Shown one piece after another: positions 28,462 through 38,286 of a stretch of DNA of 64,000 bases (positions within the stretch are counted from its first letter, which is position 1; the number at the start of each line of letters is the position of its first letter). The translations under genes and the position numbers were made by a program. The notes beneath the pieces were generated by a model. That model saw nothing but the letters and a program-made list of their open reading frames with translations, was not told the origin of the DNA and did not search any database. Location of the stretch: positions 873,001 to 937,000 of the forward strand of contig NZ_JALJWV010000001.1 of NCBI RefSeq assembly GCF_024169655.1, read 5' to 3'. This stretch comes from Pseudomonas marginalis (GTDB taxonomy: Bacteria; Pseudomonadota; Gammaproteobacteria; Pseudomonadales; Pseudomonadaceae).

Positions 28462-28569
28462 GGTGGCAGTCCGCAAAGAAACGCCGCCATGATAACCAGT
28501 CGGGGGCCGCTTGTCCGGCCCGGTCGCTCGATGGCCTTAACCGAAAGCAGAATTTGAGTGGAGAAAACC

Positions 28570-29916
28570 ATGAGTGCAGCCCAAAGCGTCGGTCCGCAAG
28601 CGTTACCGGCACTGCAGGAACAAGTCGAGCAGATCCTTGCCGAGGCCAAGCGCCAGGGGGCCAGTGCCTGCGAGGTGGCTGTGTCCCTGGAGCAGGGGCT
28701 GTCGACGTCGGTGCGTCAGCGGGAAGTCGAAACCGTCGAATTCAACCGTGACCAGGGGTTTGGCATCACCTTGTATGTAGGCCAGCGCAAAGGCTCGGCC
28801 AGCACGTCGGCGAGTGGGCCGGAGGCGATTCGCGAGACGGTGGCCGCCGCCTTGGCGATTGCCAAGCACACGTCCGAGGATGAAAGCTCGGGTCTGGCCG
28901 ACAAGGCGTTGATGGCCAAGGACCTGCAGGATTTCGACCTGTTCCATGCCTGGGACATCACCCCGGAACAAGCCATCGAACAGGCGCTGACCTGCGAAGC
29001 GGCGGCGTTTGATGCCGATCCCCGGATCAAGAACGCCGACGGCACCACCTTGAGCACCCATCAGGGCTGCCGCGTGTACGGTAACAGCCATGGCTTTATC
29101 GGCGGTTATGCCTCGACGCGCCACAGCCTGAGCTGCGTGATGATCGCCGAAGCCAACGGCCAGATGCAGCGCGATTACTGGTACGACGTGAACCGCCAGG
29201 GTGACTTGCTGGCCGACCCGGTCAGCATCGGCCGGCGTGCCGCGCAACGTGCCGCGAGCCGCCTGGGCGCACGCCCGGTGCCGACCTGTGAAGTGCCAGT
29301 GCTGTTCTCGGCCGAACTGGCCGGTGGCCTGTTCGGCAGTTTCCTGGGGGCGATTTCCGGCGGCAACCTGTACCGCAAATCGTCGTTCCTCGAAGGTGCG
29401 ATTGGCCAGAAGCTGTTTCCGGAGTGGCTGACCATCGATGAACGTCCGCACCTGATGCGTGCCATGGGCAGCTCGTCGTTCGACGGCGATGGTCTGGCGA
29501 CCTATGCCAAGCCGTTCGTCGAAAACGGTGAGTTGGTCTCCTACGTGCTGGGCACTTATGCCGGGCGAAAACTGGGCCTGCCGAGCACTGCGAACTCCGG
29601 CGGTGTGCACAACCTGTTCGTGACCCACGGCGAAGAAGACCAGGCGGCGCTGTTGCGGCGCATGGGGCGCGGCCTGCTGGTGACCGAATTGATGGGCCAG
29701 GGCTTGAATATGGTCACCGGGGATTATTCCCGCGGCGCCGCGGGTTTCTGGGTAGAAAACGGTGAGATCCAGTTTGCCGTCCAGGAAGTGACCATCGCCG
29801 GCAATATGCGCGACATGTTCAAGCAGATCGTTGCCGTGGGTAACGACCTGGAGCTGCGCAGCAACATCCGTACAGGTTCGGTCCTGATCGAGCGGATGAC
29901 GGTCGCCGGTAGCTAA
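28570..29916 (+). CDS. pmbA: metalloprotease PmbA/TldE
   Basis: This 448-residue partner of TldD forms the heterodimeric TldD/TldE peptidase and lacks its own HEXXXH motif, as expected. Typical family stretches are SVRQREVETVEFNRDQGFGI (about 40-60), STHQGCRVYGNSHGFIGGYA (about 160-180) and VTGDYSRGAAGFWVENGEI near 385. ATG 28570 with TGGAG nearby is chosen over a GTG four codons earlier. A strong terminator follows. Confidence 0.95.
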   Translation: MSAAQSVGPQALPALQEQVEQILAEAKRQGASACEVAVSLEQGLSTSVRQREVETVEFNRDQGFGITLYVGQRKGSASTSASGPEAIRETVAAALAIAKHTSEDESSGLADKALMAKDLQDFDLFHAWDITPEQAIEQALTCEAAAFDADPRIKNADGTTLSTHQGCRVYGNSHGFIGGYASTRHSLSCVMIAEANGQMQRDYWYDVNRQGDLLADPVSIGRRAAQRAASRLGARPVPTCEVPVLFSAELAGGLFGSFLGAISGGNLYRKSSFLEGAIGQKLFPEWLTIDERPHLMRAMGSSSFDGDGLATYAKPFVENGELVSYVLGTYAGRKLGLPSTANSGGVHNLFVTHGEEDQAALLRRMGRGLLVTELMGQGLNMVTGDYSRGAAGFWVENGEIQFAVQEVTIAGNMRDMFKQIVAVGNDLELRSNIRTGSVLIERMTVAGS

Positions 29917-29934
29917 TCCTTCCGACGCTTCACC

Positions 29935-29971
29935 AAAAGGCGCGCCATCTTGCGGATGGCGCGCCTTTTTT
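29935..29971 (+). terminator. Rho-independent terminator after pmbA
   Basis: AAAAGGCGCGCCATC pairs perfectly with GATGGCGCGCCTTTT around loop TTGCG and is followed by further T. It insulates pmbA from the Fur-controlled operon. Confidence 0.92.
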
Positions 29972-30013
29972 GTGGCTGCATTTCAGGTTGATTGGTTTGG
30001 CGCTCTTGTTTTG

Positions 30014-30050
30014 ATTCTCAATATCAATTAATAATAAATATCATTATCAA
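30014..30050 (+). promoter_or_regulatory. Fur box / iron-responsive promoter of the fagA-fumC-sodA operon
   Basis: The 19-mer AATAATAAATATCATTATC at 30030-30048 matches the Fur consensus GATAATGATAATCATTATC at 15 of 19 positions by my count, with a complete right arm ATCATTATC. An adjoining partial array (GATTCTCAATATCAATTA, 30013-30030) extends it. It ends 15 bases before the first ATG, so Fe-Fur bound here would block the promoter. This fits the known iron control of the homologous P. aeruginosa operon. Confidence 0.85.
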
Positions 30051-30063
30051 GTGAGTGCGGATC

Positions 30064-30459
30064 ATGAGTGCTGTCCTGCATGAGGACCCCTACCTGGAAA
30101 GCTGGCGTTGGATGAGTCGTCAGATTCGCTGCTGCCTCGATCCCAATGAGCCGCGCCTGATCGAACACTACCTCAATGAAGGTCGATACCTCGCGTGTTG
30201 CACCGCGACCCATCCGTGGACGATCGCTGAAACGGCCTTCCGCCTGCTGATCGACACCGCCACCGACATCGCCTTGCCGTGGCATTGGCGATCCCAGTGC
30301 CTGGACCAGGCCTGGCGCCCGCTGCGCGACCTGGAAAAACTCTCCCGCTGTGCCTGCCGCCTCAAGCGCTGGCAGAGCTTTGCCTGGCAATTGGCGACGT
30401 GCGAATTGCTGCCTTCGATTTCCGTTTCTGACTGGGTGCAAGGATCTTCCGATGAGTAA
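30064..30459 (+). CDS. fagA: Fur-associated gene A product, unknown function
   Basis: This 131-residue protein is first in the iron-starvation operon fagA-fumC-orf-sodA, known from P. aeruginosa. It is rich in Trp, Cys and Arg (WRWMSRQIRCCLDPNEPRLI, CRLKRWQSFAWQLATCELL) and mostly helical in appearance, without signal peptide or membrane helix. Its function is not established. Placement behind a Fur box argues for a role in iron-limited metabolism. The last 8 bases overlap fumC, so translation of the two is coupled. ATG 30064 is used rather than the GTG three codons earlier. Confidence 0.85.
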   Translation: MSAVLHEDPYLESWRWMSRQIRCCLDPNEPRLIEHYLNEGRYLACCTATHPWTIAETAFRLLIDTATDIALPWHWRSQCLDQAWRPLRDLEKLSRCACRLKRWQSFAWQLATCELLPSISVSDWVQGSSDE

Positions 30460-31828
30460 TAGCCGTATCGAACGTGACAGCATGGGCGAACTGCAAGTCC
30501 CCGCCGAGGCCTTGTACGGCGCGCAAACCCAGCGCGCGGTGAACAACTTTCCGATCAGTCACCAGCGCATGCCGGCGCCATTCATTCGTGCGCTGATCCT
30601 GGCCAAAGTGGCAGCGGCCAAGGTCAACGTCGACCTCAAGCAAATCAGCGAAGGGCAGGGCAAGGCTATCGTCGATGCCGCTCAAGGCTTGCTGGAAGGC
30701 GATTTCATGCCGCACTTCCCGGTGGATATTTTCCAGACCGGTTCCGGCACCAGTTCCAATATGAACGCCAACGAAGTGATCGCGACCCTGGCCAGCCGTT
30801 TGCTCGGCGAGGCGGTCAACCCCAACGATCACGTGAACTGCGGCCAAAGCAGCAACGACGTCATCCCAACCACTATCCACGTCAGTGCGGCGCTGGTGCT
30901 GCATGAGCAAACGTTGCCGGCGTTGCAGCACCTGGTGCAGGTCATCGAACAGAAGGCCGAAGAGGTCCGCCCGTTCATCAAGACCGGCCGCACGCACCTG
31001 ATGGACGCTATGCCGGTGCGCATGAGCCAGGTGCTCAATGGTTGGGCGCAGCAGCTCAAGGCCAATATCGCTCATCTGCAGGACCTGCTGCCGAGCCTGC
31101 AAGCTCTGGCCCAGGGCGGTACGGCTGTCGGCACTGGGATCAACGCGCACCCGGAGTTCGCGGCGCGTTTCAGCCAGCAACTGAGCAGCTTGACCGGCGT
31201 GCAATTCACCCCGGGCAAGAACCTGTTCGCGTTGATCGGCTCCCAGGACACCGCCGTCGCCGTCTCCGGCCAGTTGAAAGCTATCGCGGTGTCGTTGATG
31301 AAAATCGCCAACGACTTGCGCTGGATGAACTCCGGCCCGCTGGCAGGCCTGGGTGAAATCGAACTGGAAGGGCTGCAGCCCGGTTCTTCGATCATGCCCG
31401 GCAAGGTCAACCCGGTGATCCCGGAAGCGACTGCCATGGTTGCCGCGCAAGTCATCGGCAATGACACGGTGATCACCATTGCCGGCCAATCCGGCAACTT
31501 CGAACTGAACGTGATGCTGCCGATCATCGCCCAGAACCTGCTCAACAGCCTCGAACTGCTGGCCAATTCCAGCCGCCTGCTGGCGGACAAGGCCATCGAC
31601 AGCTTCAAGGTCAATGAGGCAAAACTCAAGGAGGCGCTGTCGCGCAACCCGATTCTGGTCACCGCACTCAACCCGATCATTGGTTACCAAAAGGCCGCTG
31701 AAATCGCCAAGCAAGCCTATCAGCAAGGTCGTCCGGTGATTGATGTCGCCCTCGAACACACGAACTTGCCGCGCAGCCAACTGGAGGTCCTGCTGGACCC
31801 GGAAAAGCTCACAGCCGGCGGCGTGTAA
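30452..31828 (+). CDS. fumC: class II (iron-independent) fumarate hydratase
   Basis: This 458-residue fumarase of the aspartase/fumarase superfamily converts fumarate to malate without an iron-sulphur cluster. Signatures include TGSGTSSNMNANEVI (about 96-110), the catalytic-serine loop GSSIMPGKVNPVIPE (about 315-330) and GRTHLMDA with the helical core. Start ATG 30452 lies inside the end of fagA. Expression from the Fur promoter would replace oxidant- and iron-sensitive class I fumarase when iron is low, paired with Mn-SOD from the same operon. Confidence 0.96.
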   Translation: MSNSRIERDSMGELQVPAEALYGAQTQRAVNNFPISHQRMPAPFIRALILAKVAAAKVNVDLKQISEGQGKAIVDAAQGLLEGDFMPHFPVDIFQTGSGTSSNMNANEVIATLASRLLGEAVNPNDHVNCGQSSNDVIPTTIHVSAALVLHEQTLPALQHLVQVIEQKAEEVRPFIKTGRTHLMDAMPVRMSQVLNGWAQQLKANIAHLQDLLPSLQALAQGGTAVGTGINAHPEFAARFSQQLSSLTGVQFTPGKNLFALIGSQDTAVAVSGQLKAIAVSLMKIANDLRWMNSGPLAGLGEIELEGLQPGSSIMPGKVNPVIPEATAMVAAQVIGNDTVITIAGQSGNFELNVMLPIIAQNLLNSLELLANSSRLLADKAIDSFKVNEAKLKEALSRNPILVTALNPIIGYQKAAEIAKQAYQQGRPVIDVALEHTNLPRSQLEVLLDPEKLTAGGV

Positions 31829-31855
31829 TCATCGACCCTGCTTTGGAGGCTCACC

Positions 31856-32284
31856 ATGGAGCATTGGAAACGCACGATCGAACGGGCCAATCGCTGCTTT
31901 ATGCAGGGCGAACTGGTCGACGCTCGCGAAGCCTATTTACAAGCCCTGGCCCTGGCTCAAGTGTTGTTCGAACGCTGGGCGAACGCCGACGAAGCAGTCG
32001 CCGCCTGTGTCATTTCCCATCACAACCTGGCGGACCTGCACTTGCGCCTGAACCAGCCGGAAGAAAGCGCGGAATACCTTTGCGCCATCCACCAGCGCCT
32101 GTTACAGACCCTGCAGGACCGGCGCCTGAGCCCGCAACTACGTGACGCGGCGCTGCGCCAGAGCAGCAAAACCTACGTCGAACTGTTGAACTTCATCAGC
32201 GATTACGGCGAATACCCCCGTACCCATCGCTTGCTGGGCGGTACTGCGGCGCAACCGACCCCTCCTCAATACGGAGCACACTGA
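31856..32284 (+). CDS. unknown helical protein of the fumC-sodA operon
   Basis: This 142-residue protein of unknown function corresponds by position to PA4469 of P. aeruginosa. The sequence looks like two or three TPR-like helical hairpins ([40 protein letters not shown]), which suggests a protein-binding role. There is no export signal. It sits between fumC (27-base gap) and sodA (1-base gap), so tight co-expression with Mn-SOD is certain from layout. Confidence 0.85.
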   Translation: MEHWKRTIERANRCFMQGELVDAREAYLQALALAQVLFERWANADEAVAACVISHHNLADLHLRLNQPEESAEYLCAIHQRLLQTLQDRRLSPQLRDAALRQSSKTYVELLNFISDYGEYPRTHRLLGGTAAQPTPPQYGAH

Positions 32285-32285
32285 T

Positions 32286-32897
32286 ATGTCCTACACCTTG
32301 CCTGCCTTGCCTTACGCCTACGATGCTCTGGAGCCGCATATCGATGCGCAAACCATGGAAATTCACTACACCAAGCACCACCAGACTTATATCAACAACC
32401 TCAATGCCGCCGTGGAGGGCACCGAGTTTGCGGGCTGGCCGGTAGAGAAGCTGGTATCGAGCGTCCAGCAACTGCCCGAAAAACTGCGCGCTGCGGTAAT
32501 CAATCAAGGCGGTGGTCATGCCAACCACTCGTTGTTCTGGGCGGTAATGTCGCCCAAAGGTGGCGGCAAACCCGAGGGCGCGCTGGGCCAGGCGATCGAT
32601 GAGCAACTGGACGGCTTCGACAGTTTCAAGGACGCCTTCACCAAAGCCGCGTTGACGCGCTTCGGCAGCGGTTGGGCCTGGCTTTGCGTCACCCCGCAAA
32701 AGACCTTAGTGGTGGAGAGCAGCGGCAACCAGGACAGCCCGCTCATGAACGGCAACACCCCGATCCTCGGCCTGGATGTGTGGGAACACGCCTACTACCT
32801 GCTGTACCAGAACCGTCGGCCTGAATACATCAATGCTTTCTACAGGGTTATCAACTGGCCGGAAGTTACCGCCCGCTACCAGGCCGCCCTGGCCTGA
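32286..32897 (+). CDS. sodA: manganese superoxide dismutase
   Basis: This 203-residue Fe/Mn-type SOD has metal ligands at His27 ([13 protein letters not shown]), His in [10 protein letters not shown] (about 81), and Asp and His in [16 protein letters not shown] (about 164-168). [10 protein letters not shown] and the [16 protein letters not shown] region are of the manganese type rather than iron type. It is cytoplasmic. As last gene of the Fur-controlled fagA operon it is expected to be made when iron is scarce. Confidence 0.95.
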   Translation: MSYTLPALPYAYDALEPHIDAQTMEIHYTKHHQTYINNLNAAVEGTEFAGWPVEKLVSSVQQLPEKLRAAVINQGGGHANHSLFWAVMSPKGGGKPEGALGQAIDEQLDGFDSFKDAFTKAALTRFGSGWAWLCVTPQKTLVVESSGNQDSPLMNGNTPILGLDVWEHAYYLLYQNRRPEYINAFYRVINWPEVTARYQAALA

Positions 32898-32930
32898 TAT
32901 CACCCTCTCTACCAAGACTTAAGGCTGACT

Positions 32931-33824
32931 ATGGGCACTGAAACACTGGCGATCAGCAGCGGGCGAATGTTTCGTTATGCGTTTGGCTCGCTGCTGCTAT
33001 TGGCAGGTACTGCATTGCTGGTGGCTCAAGGATTCGCCTGGCTGGACTTGGAGCCGCGTATCCTGCGGGCCTTGCAGGGCGGGGCGATCTGCGCGCTCGG
33101 CACCGCGTTGGGCGCCGTGCCTGTGTTGGTTATCCGGCGCATGCCGGCAGCGTTGAGCGATACCTTGCTGGGTTTTGGTGCCGGAGTGATGCTCGCGGCG
33201 ACGGCGTTTTCACTGATCGTACCGGGCATTGCGGCGGCTGAAGGCCTGGGACTCACCCCGTGGGGCGCGAGTGGCTTGATCAGCGTTGGCATCCTGCTGG
33301 GGGCGTTCGGGTTGTACCTGGTCGACCGCAAGGTCTCCGGTGCCAGCCCGGAAATGCTGGTAGGCACGCCGGAGCACCCGGTGATCCCGCCACGCATCTG
33401 GCTGTTCGTATTTGCCATCATTGCGCACAACATCCCGGAGGGTATGGCCGTGGGCGTTTCGGCGGGCGGCGGTATGCCGGATGCCGACAGCCTGGCCATG
33501 GGCATTGCCTTGCAGGATGTGCCCGAAGGCCTGGTGATTGCGTTGGTGTTGGCCGGGGCAGGGATGTCGCGGGTCAAAGCGTTCCTGATCGGTGCGACCT
33601 CGGGACTGGTCGAGCCGATATTTGCCGTGCTCTGTGCCTGGTTGGTGAGCCTGGCAGAGGTGTTGCTGCCGCTAGGCTTGGCGTTGGCCGCCGGCGCGAT
33701 GCTGCTGGTGGTCACTCACGAGGTGATCCCCGAATCGCGGCGCAATGGCCATGAACAGCTCGCCAGCCTGGGGCTGTGCATCGGGTTCTGTTTGATGATG
33801 GTGATGGATACCGCGTTAGGCTGA
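32931..33824 (+). CDS. ZIP-family metal transporter (GufA-like subfamily)
   Basis: This 297-residue inner-membrane protein has eight hydrophobic helices. The binuclear metal site is readable as HNIPEG in TM4 (about residue 165) and QDVPEG in TM5 (about 195). The Gln-Asp form is that of the bacterial GufA/BbZIP group rather than a lost histidine. The variable loop before TM4 is short. ZIP proteins import Zn, Fe or Mn. Lying 33 bases after sodA, it may be read through from the Fur promoter, but metal preference is not determined. A hairpin overlaps its stop codon. Confidence 0.9.
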   Translation: MGTETLAISSGRMFRYAFGSLLLLAGTALLVAQGFAWLDLEPRILRALQGGAICALGTALGAVPVLVIRRMPAALSDTLLGFGAGVMLAATAFSLIVPGIAAAEGLGLTPWGASGLISVGILLGAFGLYLVDRKVSGASPEMLVGTPEHPVIPPRIWLFVFAIIAHNIPEGMAVGVSAGGGMPDADSLAMGIALQDVPEGLVIALVLAGAGMSRVKAFLIGATSGLVEPIFAVLCAWLVSLAEVLLPLGLALAAGAMLLVVTHEVIPESRRNGHEQLASLGLCIGFCLMMVMDTALG

Positions 33825-33844
33825 AGCTGTTGCGGCTTCAGCCT
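33818..33844. terminator. hairpin at the convergent ends of the ZIP gene and ptsO
   Basis: AGGCTGAAGC (33818-33827) and GCTTCAGCCT (33835-33844) form a perfect 10-bp stem with a 7-base loop that includes the ZIP stop codon. T-tracts are weak on both strands, so it is a probable but modest bidirectional terminator. Confidence 0.6.
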
Positions 33845-33862
33845 CTGGCTCAAAGGGTGGGC

Positions 33863-34135
33863 TTATTCACCCTCATCAAAGAAGTTATTGATCAGCTTGA
33901 CCAGGGCGTCCATCGCCTCCTGCTCTTGCTCGCCTTCGGTCCTCAAATGAATCTTGGTGCCCTTGCCGGCGGCCAGCATCATCATCGCCATGATGCTTTT
34001 GCCGTCGACCATGGACTCTGGGGTGCGCCCAGCGCGGACCTGGCAGGGGAACTGCCCGGCGATGCCGACGAACTTGGCCGAGGCCCGGGCGTGCAGGCCC
34101 AGCTTGTTGATGATTTCAATTTCCAGAGCGGGCAT
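33863..34135 (-). CDS. ptsO: nitrogen-PTS phosphocarrier protein NPr
   Basis: This 90-residue HPr-like protein of the PTS-Ntr branch passes phosphate from PtsP to PtsN (EIIA-Ntr). The active-site histidine is in NKLGLHARASAKF (about His16). The region after it, VDGKSIMAMMMLAAGKGT, is the typical HPr second helix. The Ser of HPr-kinase targets is present in KSIM, but no HPr kinase is implied. It is last of the cluster rpoN-hpf-ptsN-rapZ-ptsO. Confidence 0.95.
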   Translation of the reverse strand: MPALEIEIINKLGLHARASAKFVGIAGQFPCQVRAGRTPESMVDGKSIMAMMMLAAGKGTKIHLRTEGEQEQEAMDALVKLINNFFDEGE

Positions 34136-34151
34136 CGCGGGGGTGTTCCTT

Positions 34152-35009
34152 TCAGCTAAGGTCGCGGTGGCGAACCTGGACGTTCTTGAGGGTTTGTTGC
34201 AGCGTCTGGCCCAGGCGTTCGGTCAGATAGACGGAACGGTGGTGGCCGCCGGTGCAGCCGATGGCAATGGTGACATAGGCCCGGTTGCTCGCGGCAAAGC
34301 GCGGCAACCATTTGAGCAGGTAGCTGGAGATGTCCTGGAACATTTCCTCGACATCCGGTTGCGCGGCCAGATAGTCCGCCACAGGCTGATCCAGCCCTGA
34401 TTGATCACGCAACTCCGGCTTCCAGTAGGGATTGGGCAGGCAGCGCACATCGAATACCAGGTCGGCATCCACCGGCATACCGCGCTTGAAGCCAAACGAC
34501 TCGACCAGAAAGGCCGTGCCGGGTTCGGGCTGGTTCAGCAGGCGTAGCTTGATGGCATCGCGTAGTTGGTACAGGTTGAGGCTGGTGGTGTTGATCTTGA
34601 GGTCGGCGAGGTCAATGATCGGCCCCAGCAGCTTGGTCTCGTCCTCGATGGCTTCGGCCAGCGAACGATGCGGGCTGCTGAGGGGGTGGCGTCGACGGGT
34701 CTCGGAGAAGCGTTTGAGCAGGGTTTCTTCGTCTGCGTCCAGGTACAGCACATCGCAATGAATGTGCTTGGCGCGTACTTCCTCGAGCAGTGCCGGGAAG
34801 CGCGAGAGGTGGCTGGGCAGGTTGCGGGCATCGATCGACACGGCGACCAGCGGCTGTGCCAGTTCGGTGTGGATCAGCGCGCGCTCCGCCAACTCCGGCA
34901 GCAGGCCGGCGGGCAGGTTGTCGATGCAATAGAAACCGTTGTCCTCAAGAACATTGAGGGCGGTGCTTTTACCTGAGCCGGAACGGCCGCTGACGATGAT
35001 CAAACGCAT
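34152..35009 (-). CDS. rapZ: RNase adapter protein RapZ
   Basis: This 285-residue P-loop ATP/GTP-binding protein in enterobacteria guides RNase E to the GlmZ small RNA in response to glucosamine-6-phosphate. The Walker A is [20 protein letters not shown] (about 3-22). The C-terminal domain has [19 protein letters not shown] (about 245-265), the conserved sugar-phosphate/RNA-binding part. Location between ptsN and ptsO is conserved, and the RNA target in pseudomonads is uncertain. Confidence 0.95.
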   Translation of the reverse strand: MRLIIVSGRSGSGKSTALNVLEDNGFYCIDNLPAGLLPELAERALIHTELAQPLVAVSIDARNLPSHLSRFPALLEEVRAKHIHCDVLYLDADEETLLKRFSETRRRHPLSSPHRSLAEAIEDETKLLGPIIDLADLKINTTSLNLYQLRDAIKLRLLNQPEPGTAFLVESFGFKRGMPVDADLVFDVRCLPNPYWKPELRDQSGLDQPVADYLAAQPDVEEMFQDISSYLLKWLPRFAASNRAYVTIAIGCTGGHHRSVYLTERLGQTLQQTLKNVQVRHRDLS

Positions 35010-35011
35010 GA

Positions 35012-35476
35012 TTAATGCCCGTTTTGTTCATCCAGGACAACCTGATACAACGCCTCATTGCTGCTGGCGCTGCGCAGTTTGTCGCGTACTTCCTTGCGGT
35101 CGAGCATGCTGGCAATCTGCCGGAGCAGTTCCAGGTGTGCATCGGTGGCGGCTTGCGGGACCAGCAACACAAACAGCAGGTCGACCGGGGCACCGTCGAT
35201 GGCGTCGAAATCGATGGGAGCTTTCAGGTGCAGCAGGGCGCTGACAGGTGTCTCGCAGCCTTTTAGGCGGCAGTGAGGAATGGCGATGCCGTTACCAAAA
35301 CCGGTTGAACCGAGTTTTTCACGGGCAATCAGTGCCTCGTAGACGTCTTGCTTCACCAGTCCAGGCACTTCTCGGCTGATTAGGTCGGCAATCTCTTCGA
35401 GGGTTTTCTTCTTGCTGCCCCCCAGCGCGTTCACAAGGGAACGGCGGGGGGTCAGGATGGTTTCAAGTCGGATCAT
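35012..35476 (-). CDS. ptsN: nitrogen-regulatory PTS protein EIIA-Ntr
   Basis: This 154-residue EIIA domain of the regulatory PTS has its phosphorylated histidine in [10 protein letters not shown] (about His68). Phosphorylation state affects potassium uptake, carbon-nitrogen balance and, in pseudomonads, polyhydroxyalkanoate and other traits. It is two bases from rapZ and downstream of hpf and rpoN, the usual rpoN cluster. Confidence 0.95.
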   Translation of the reverse strand: MIRLETILTPRRSLVNALGGSKKKTLEEIADLISREVPGLVKQDVYEALIAREKLGSTGFGNGIAIPHCRLKGCETPVSALLHLKAPIDFDAIDGAPVDLLFVLLVPQAATDAHLELLRQIASMLDRKEVRDKLRSASSNEALYQVVLDEQNGH

Positions 35477-35488
35477 GGGTGGGGAGTG

Positions 35489-35794
35489 TTAGCGGCCGGT
35501 GCCCTGAAGAAGGCTCTGCTGCTTTTCCTTATGCTTTTTGATTTGGCGATCCAGCTTGTCGGTCAGATCGTCAATGGCGGCATACATATCAGAATGCTCA
35601 GCATTGGCGACGACTTCCCCGCCGGGTATACGCAAGGTGGCTTCGATTTTCTGCTTCAGCTTTTCGACGGTCATAATCACTTGCACGTTGGTGATCTTGT
35701 CGAAATGCCCCTCAATTCGTTTGAGTTTTTCGCCGATATAGGTGCGCAGCGCGTCGGTCACTTCCAGCTGGTGTCCACTGATATTGACTTGCAT
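35489..35794 (-). CDS. hpf: ribosome hibernation promoting factor
   Basis: This 101-residue protein of the short HPF/YfiA family binds the 30S decoding centre and supports 100S ribosome dimers in stationary phase. It starts MQVNISGHQLEVTDALRTYI and contains LKRIEGHFDKITNVQVIMTV and the basic loop before the DMYAAIDDLTDKLDRQIKKH helix. ATG 35794 is chosen. The longer frame upstream would reach into the rpoN end without family support. It lies immediately downstream of rpoN, as in most gammaproteobacteria. Confidence 0.95.
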   Translation of the reverse strand: MQVNISGHQLEVTDALRTYIGEKLKRIEGHFDKITNVQVIMTVEKLKQKIEATLRIPGGEVVANAEHSDMYAAIDDLTDKLDRQIKKHKEKQQSLLQGTGR

Positions 35795-35869
35795 ACAGCT
35801 TCTCCTTCGTTGCCAGTGCATAAAGCGGCGGGTCGGAATACCCGCCACTGGAACGCTATGGCCTGCCCG

Positions 35870-37363
35870 TCACATCAAACGCTTACGCTCGCTGGAAGGC
35901 GCGATCCCAAGGGACTCGCGGTACTTGGCGACGGTTCGACGGGCGACCTGAATGCCTTGTGCCTCCAGTAAACCAGCGATCTTGCTGTCACTCAACGGCT
36001 TTTTCTGATTTTCCGCGGCAACCAGTTTTTTGATGATCGCGCGGATCGCCGTGGACGAGCATTCGCCGCCTTCGGAGGTGCTGACGTGGCTGGAGAAAAA
36101 GTACTTCAACTCATATATACCCCGTGGGGTATGCATGAATTTTTGCGTCGTTACCCGGGAAATCGTCGATTCGTGCATGCCCACCGCTTCTGCGATGTCG
36201 TGCAGAACCAGGGGTTTCATCGCTTCGTCGCCGTATTCGAGGAAGCCGCGCTGGTGCTCGACGATCTGGGTGGCGACTTTCATCAGGGTTTCGTTGCGGC
36301 TTTGCAGGCTCTTGATGAACCAGCGCGCTTCCTGCAATTGGTTGCGCATGAAGGTGTTGTCGGCACTGGTGTCGGCACGACGCACGAAACCGGCATATTG
36401 CGGGTTGACCCGCAGGCGCGGCACCGATTCCTGGTTCAGTTCCACCAGCCAGCGCTCGTTGTCCTTGCGCACGATCACATCGGGGACGACGTATTCGGCT
36501 TCACTGGACTCGATCTGCGAGCCCGGACGCGGGTTGAGGCTTTGCACCAGCTCGATGACGTGGCGCAGGTCGTCTTCCTTGAGCTTCATGCGGCGCATCA
36601 GTTGGCTGTAGTCGCGGCTGCCCAGCAGGTCGATGTAGTCGGTGACCAGGCGTTGGGCTTCAGCGAGCCAAGGGGTCTTGGCGGGCAGTTGGCGCAATTG
36701 CAGCAACAGGCACTCGCTGAGGTTGCGTGCGCCAATGCCGGCGGGCTCGAACTGTTGGATGCGGTGCAGGACGGCTTCGATTTCGTCCAGCTCGATGTCC
36801 AGTTCCGGATCGAAGGCTTCGAGAATCTCTTCGAGCGTCTCGTCCAGATAACCCTGGTTATTGATGCAGTCGATCAGGGTCACGGCGATCAGGCGATCGG
36901 TGTCGGACATCGGTGCCAGGTTCAATTGCCACAGCAAGTGGCTCTGCAGGCTCTCGCCGGCAGAGGTGCGGGTGGTGAAATCCCACTCGTCGTCATCATT
37001 GCTCGGCAGGCTGCTGGCGCTGGTCTGGTAGACGTCCTCCCAGGCGGTGTCCACGGGAAGTTCGTTGGGAATGCGTTCGTTCCATTCGCCTTCCTCCAGG
37101 TTATCCACCGTAGGGGCGGTTTCCTGGTAAGAGGGTTCCTGCACGTCGGAATTGGGTTTTTGCTCGACGTTGTCGGCCAGTGGGTCTGCATTATCGAAGT
37201 CGTCGCCTTCTTCCTGGCGTTCGAGCATCGGATTGGACTCCAGGGCTTCCTGGATTTCCTGTTGCAGGTCCAGTGTCGACAATTGGAGCAGGCGGATGGC
37301 CTGTTGCAGCTGCGGTGTCATCGTCAGCTGCTGGCCCATTCTCAGGACTAGCGATGGTTTCAT
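35870..37363 (-). CDS. rpoN: RNA polymerase sigma-54 factor
   Basis: This 497-residue sigma-54 recognises -24/-12 promoters and needs enhancer-binding ATPases. All regions are present: the Gln-rich region I ([20 protein letters not shown]), an acidic region II (about 50-125), the core-binding and HTH parts, and the RpoN box [12 protein letters not shown] near residue 477. It lies downstream of lptB and upstream of hpf-ptsN-rapZ-ptsO. A 197-base gap to lptB likely contains its promoter. Confidence 0.97.
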   Translation of the reverse strand: MKPSLVLRMGQQLTMTPQLQQAIRLLQLSTLDLQQEIQEALESNPMLERQEEGDDFDNADPLADNVEQKPNSDVQEPSYQETAPTVDNLEEGEWNERIPNELPVDTAWEDVYQTSASSLPSNDDDEWDFTTRTSAGESLQSHLLWQLNLAPMSDTDRLIAVTLIDCINNQGYLDETLEEILEAFDPELDIELDEIEAVLHRIQQFEPAGIGARNLSECLLLQLRQLPAKTPWLAEAQRLVTDYIDLLGSRDYSQLMRRMKLKEDDLRHVIELVQSLNPRPGSQIESSEAEYVVPDVIVRKDNERWLVELNQESVPRLRVNPQYAGFVRRADTSADNTFMRNQLQEARWFIKSLQSRNETLMKVATQIVEHQRGFLEYGDEAMKPLVLHDIAEAVGMHESTISRVTTQKFMHTPRGIYELKYFFSSHVSTSEGGECSSTAIRAIIKKLVAAENQKKPLSDSKIAGLLEAQGIQVARRTVAKYRESLGIAPSSERKRLM

Positions 37364-37560
37364 GGCAGGGGCTTAACACCTTATTCGCCGGCGCAATGCG
37401 CCATCCACGACAGGGCGCGTGAGCGCCAAACATAAGCAAATTATATGCCTGATATCGGGGGCTTTGCCTAGAGCGCGGTAACAATAAAAATCCGGAGGTT
37501 TTCATTGACTCCCGCGCACCTTGGCGAACGGCCTGCCACCGCCATTTTCTAAAGGCAGGC

Positions 37561-38286
37561 TTACAGGCGGAACTCGTGGCCCAGATACACTTCCTTGACC
37601 AGTTCGTTGGCCAGGATAGTGGCCGAATCGCCTTCTGCGATCAGTTGCCCATCGTTGACGATATATGCAGTTTCGCAGATATCGAGGGTCTCGCGGACAT
37701 TGTGGTCGGTGATCAGTACACCGATGCCCTTGGCCTTGAGGTGATGGATGATCTGCTTGATGTCGCCAACCGAGATCGGGTCGACACCGGCAAAAGGTTC
37801 GTCCAGCAGGATGAACTTCGGCGCAGTGGCCAGTGCGCGGGCAATCTCCACGCGGCGACGTTCACCACCGGACAAACTCATGCCGAGGTTGTCGCGAATG
37901 TGGTTGATGTGGAACTCCTGCAGCAGGCTTTCCAGCTCCTTGCGGCGGCCGTCGCGGTCGAGTTCCTTACGGGTCTCGAGGATCGCCATGATGTTATCGG
38001 CGACCGACAGTTTGCGGAAGATCGACGCCTCCTGGGGGAGATAGCCGATACCGGCGCGCGCACGGCCGTGCATCGGCTGGTGGCTGACGTCCAGGTCGTC
38101 GATCAACACGCGACCCTGGTCTGCCTGAACCAGGCCGACGATCATATAGAAGCAAGTGGTCTTGCCGGCACCGTTGGGGCCAAGCAGGCCGACGATCTGG
38201 CCGCTCTCGATCGACAGGCTGACGTCGCGCACGACCTGACGGCCTTTATAGGCCTTGGCCAGATGCTGGGCTTTCAGGGTTGCCAT
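37561..38286 (-). CDS. lptB: LPS export ABC transporter ATPase LptB
   Basis: This 241-residue cytoplasmic ATPase drives LptFG extraction of lipopolysaccharide from the inner membrane. Walker A is [17 protein letters not shown] (about 34-50), the signature is [14 protein letters not shown] (about 138-151), Walker B is [10 protein letters not shown] and the switch His is in LITDHNV. It overlaps the lptA stop by one base. lptFG are not in the window. Confidence 0.97.
   Translation of the reverse strand: MATLKAQHLAKAYKGRQVVRDVSLSIESGQIVGLLGPNGAGKTTCFYMIVGLVQADQGRVLIDDLDVSHQPMHGRARAGIGYLPQEASIFRKLSVADNIMAILETRKELDRDGRRKELESLLQEFHINHIRDNLGMSLSGGERRRVEIARALATAPKFILLDEPFAGVDPISVGDIKQIIHHLKAKGIGVLITDHNVRETLDICETAYIVNDGQLIAEGDSATILANELVKEVYLGHEFRL

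Noticed and set aside
32931..33824. ZIP transporter with a broken metal site because TM5 has QDVPEG instead of HxxPEG
   Set aside because: Gln-Asp at this position is the form of GufA/BbZIP-type proteins, so it is a subfamily trait.
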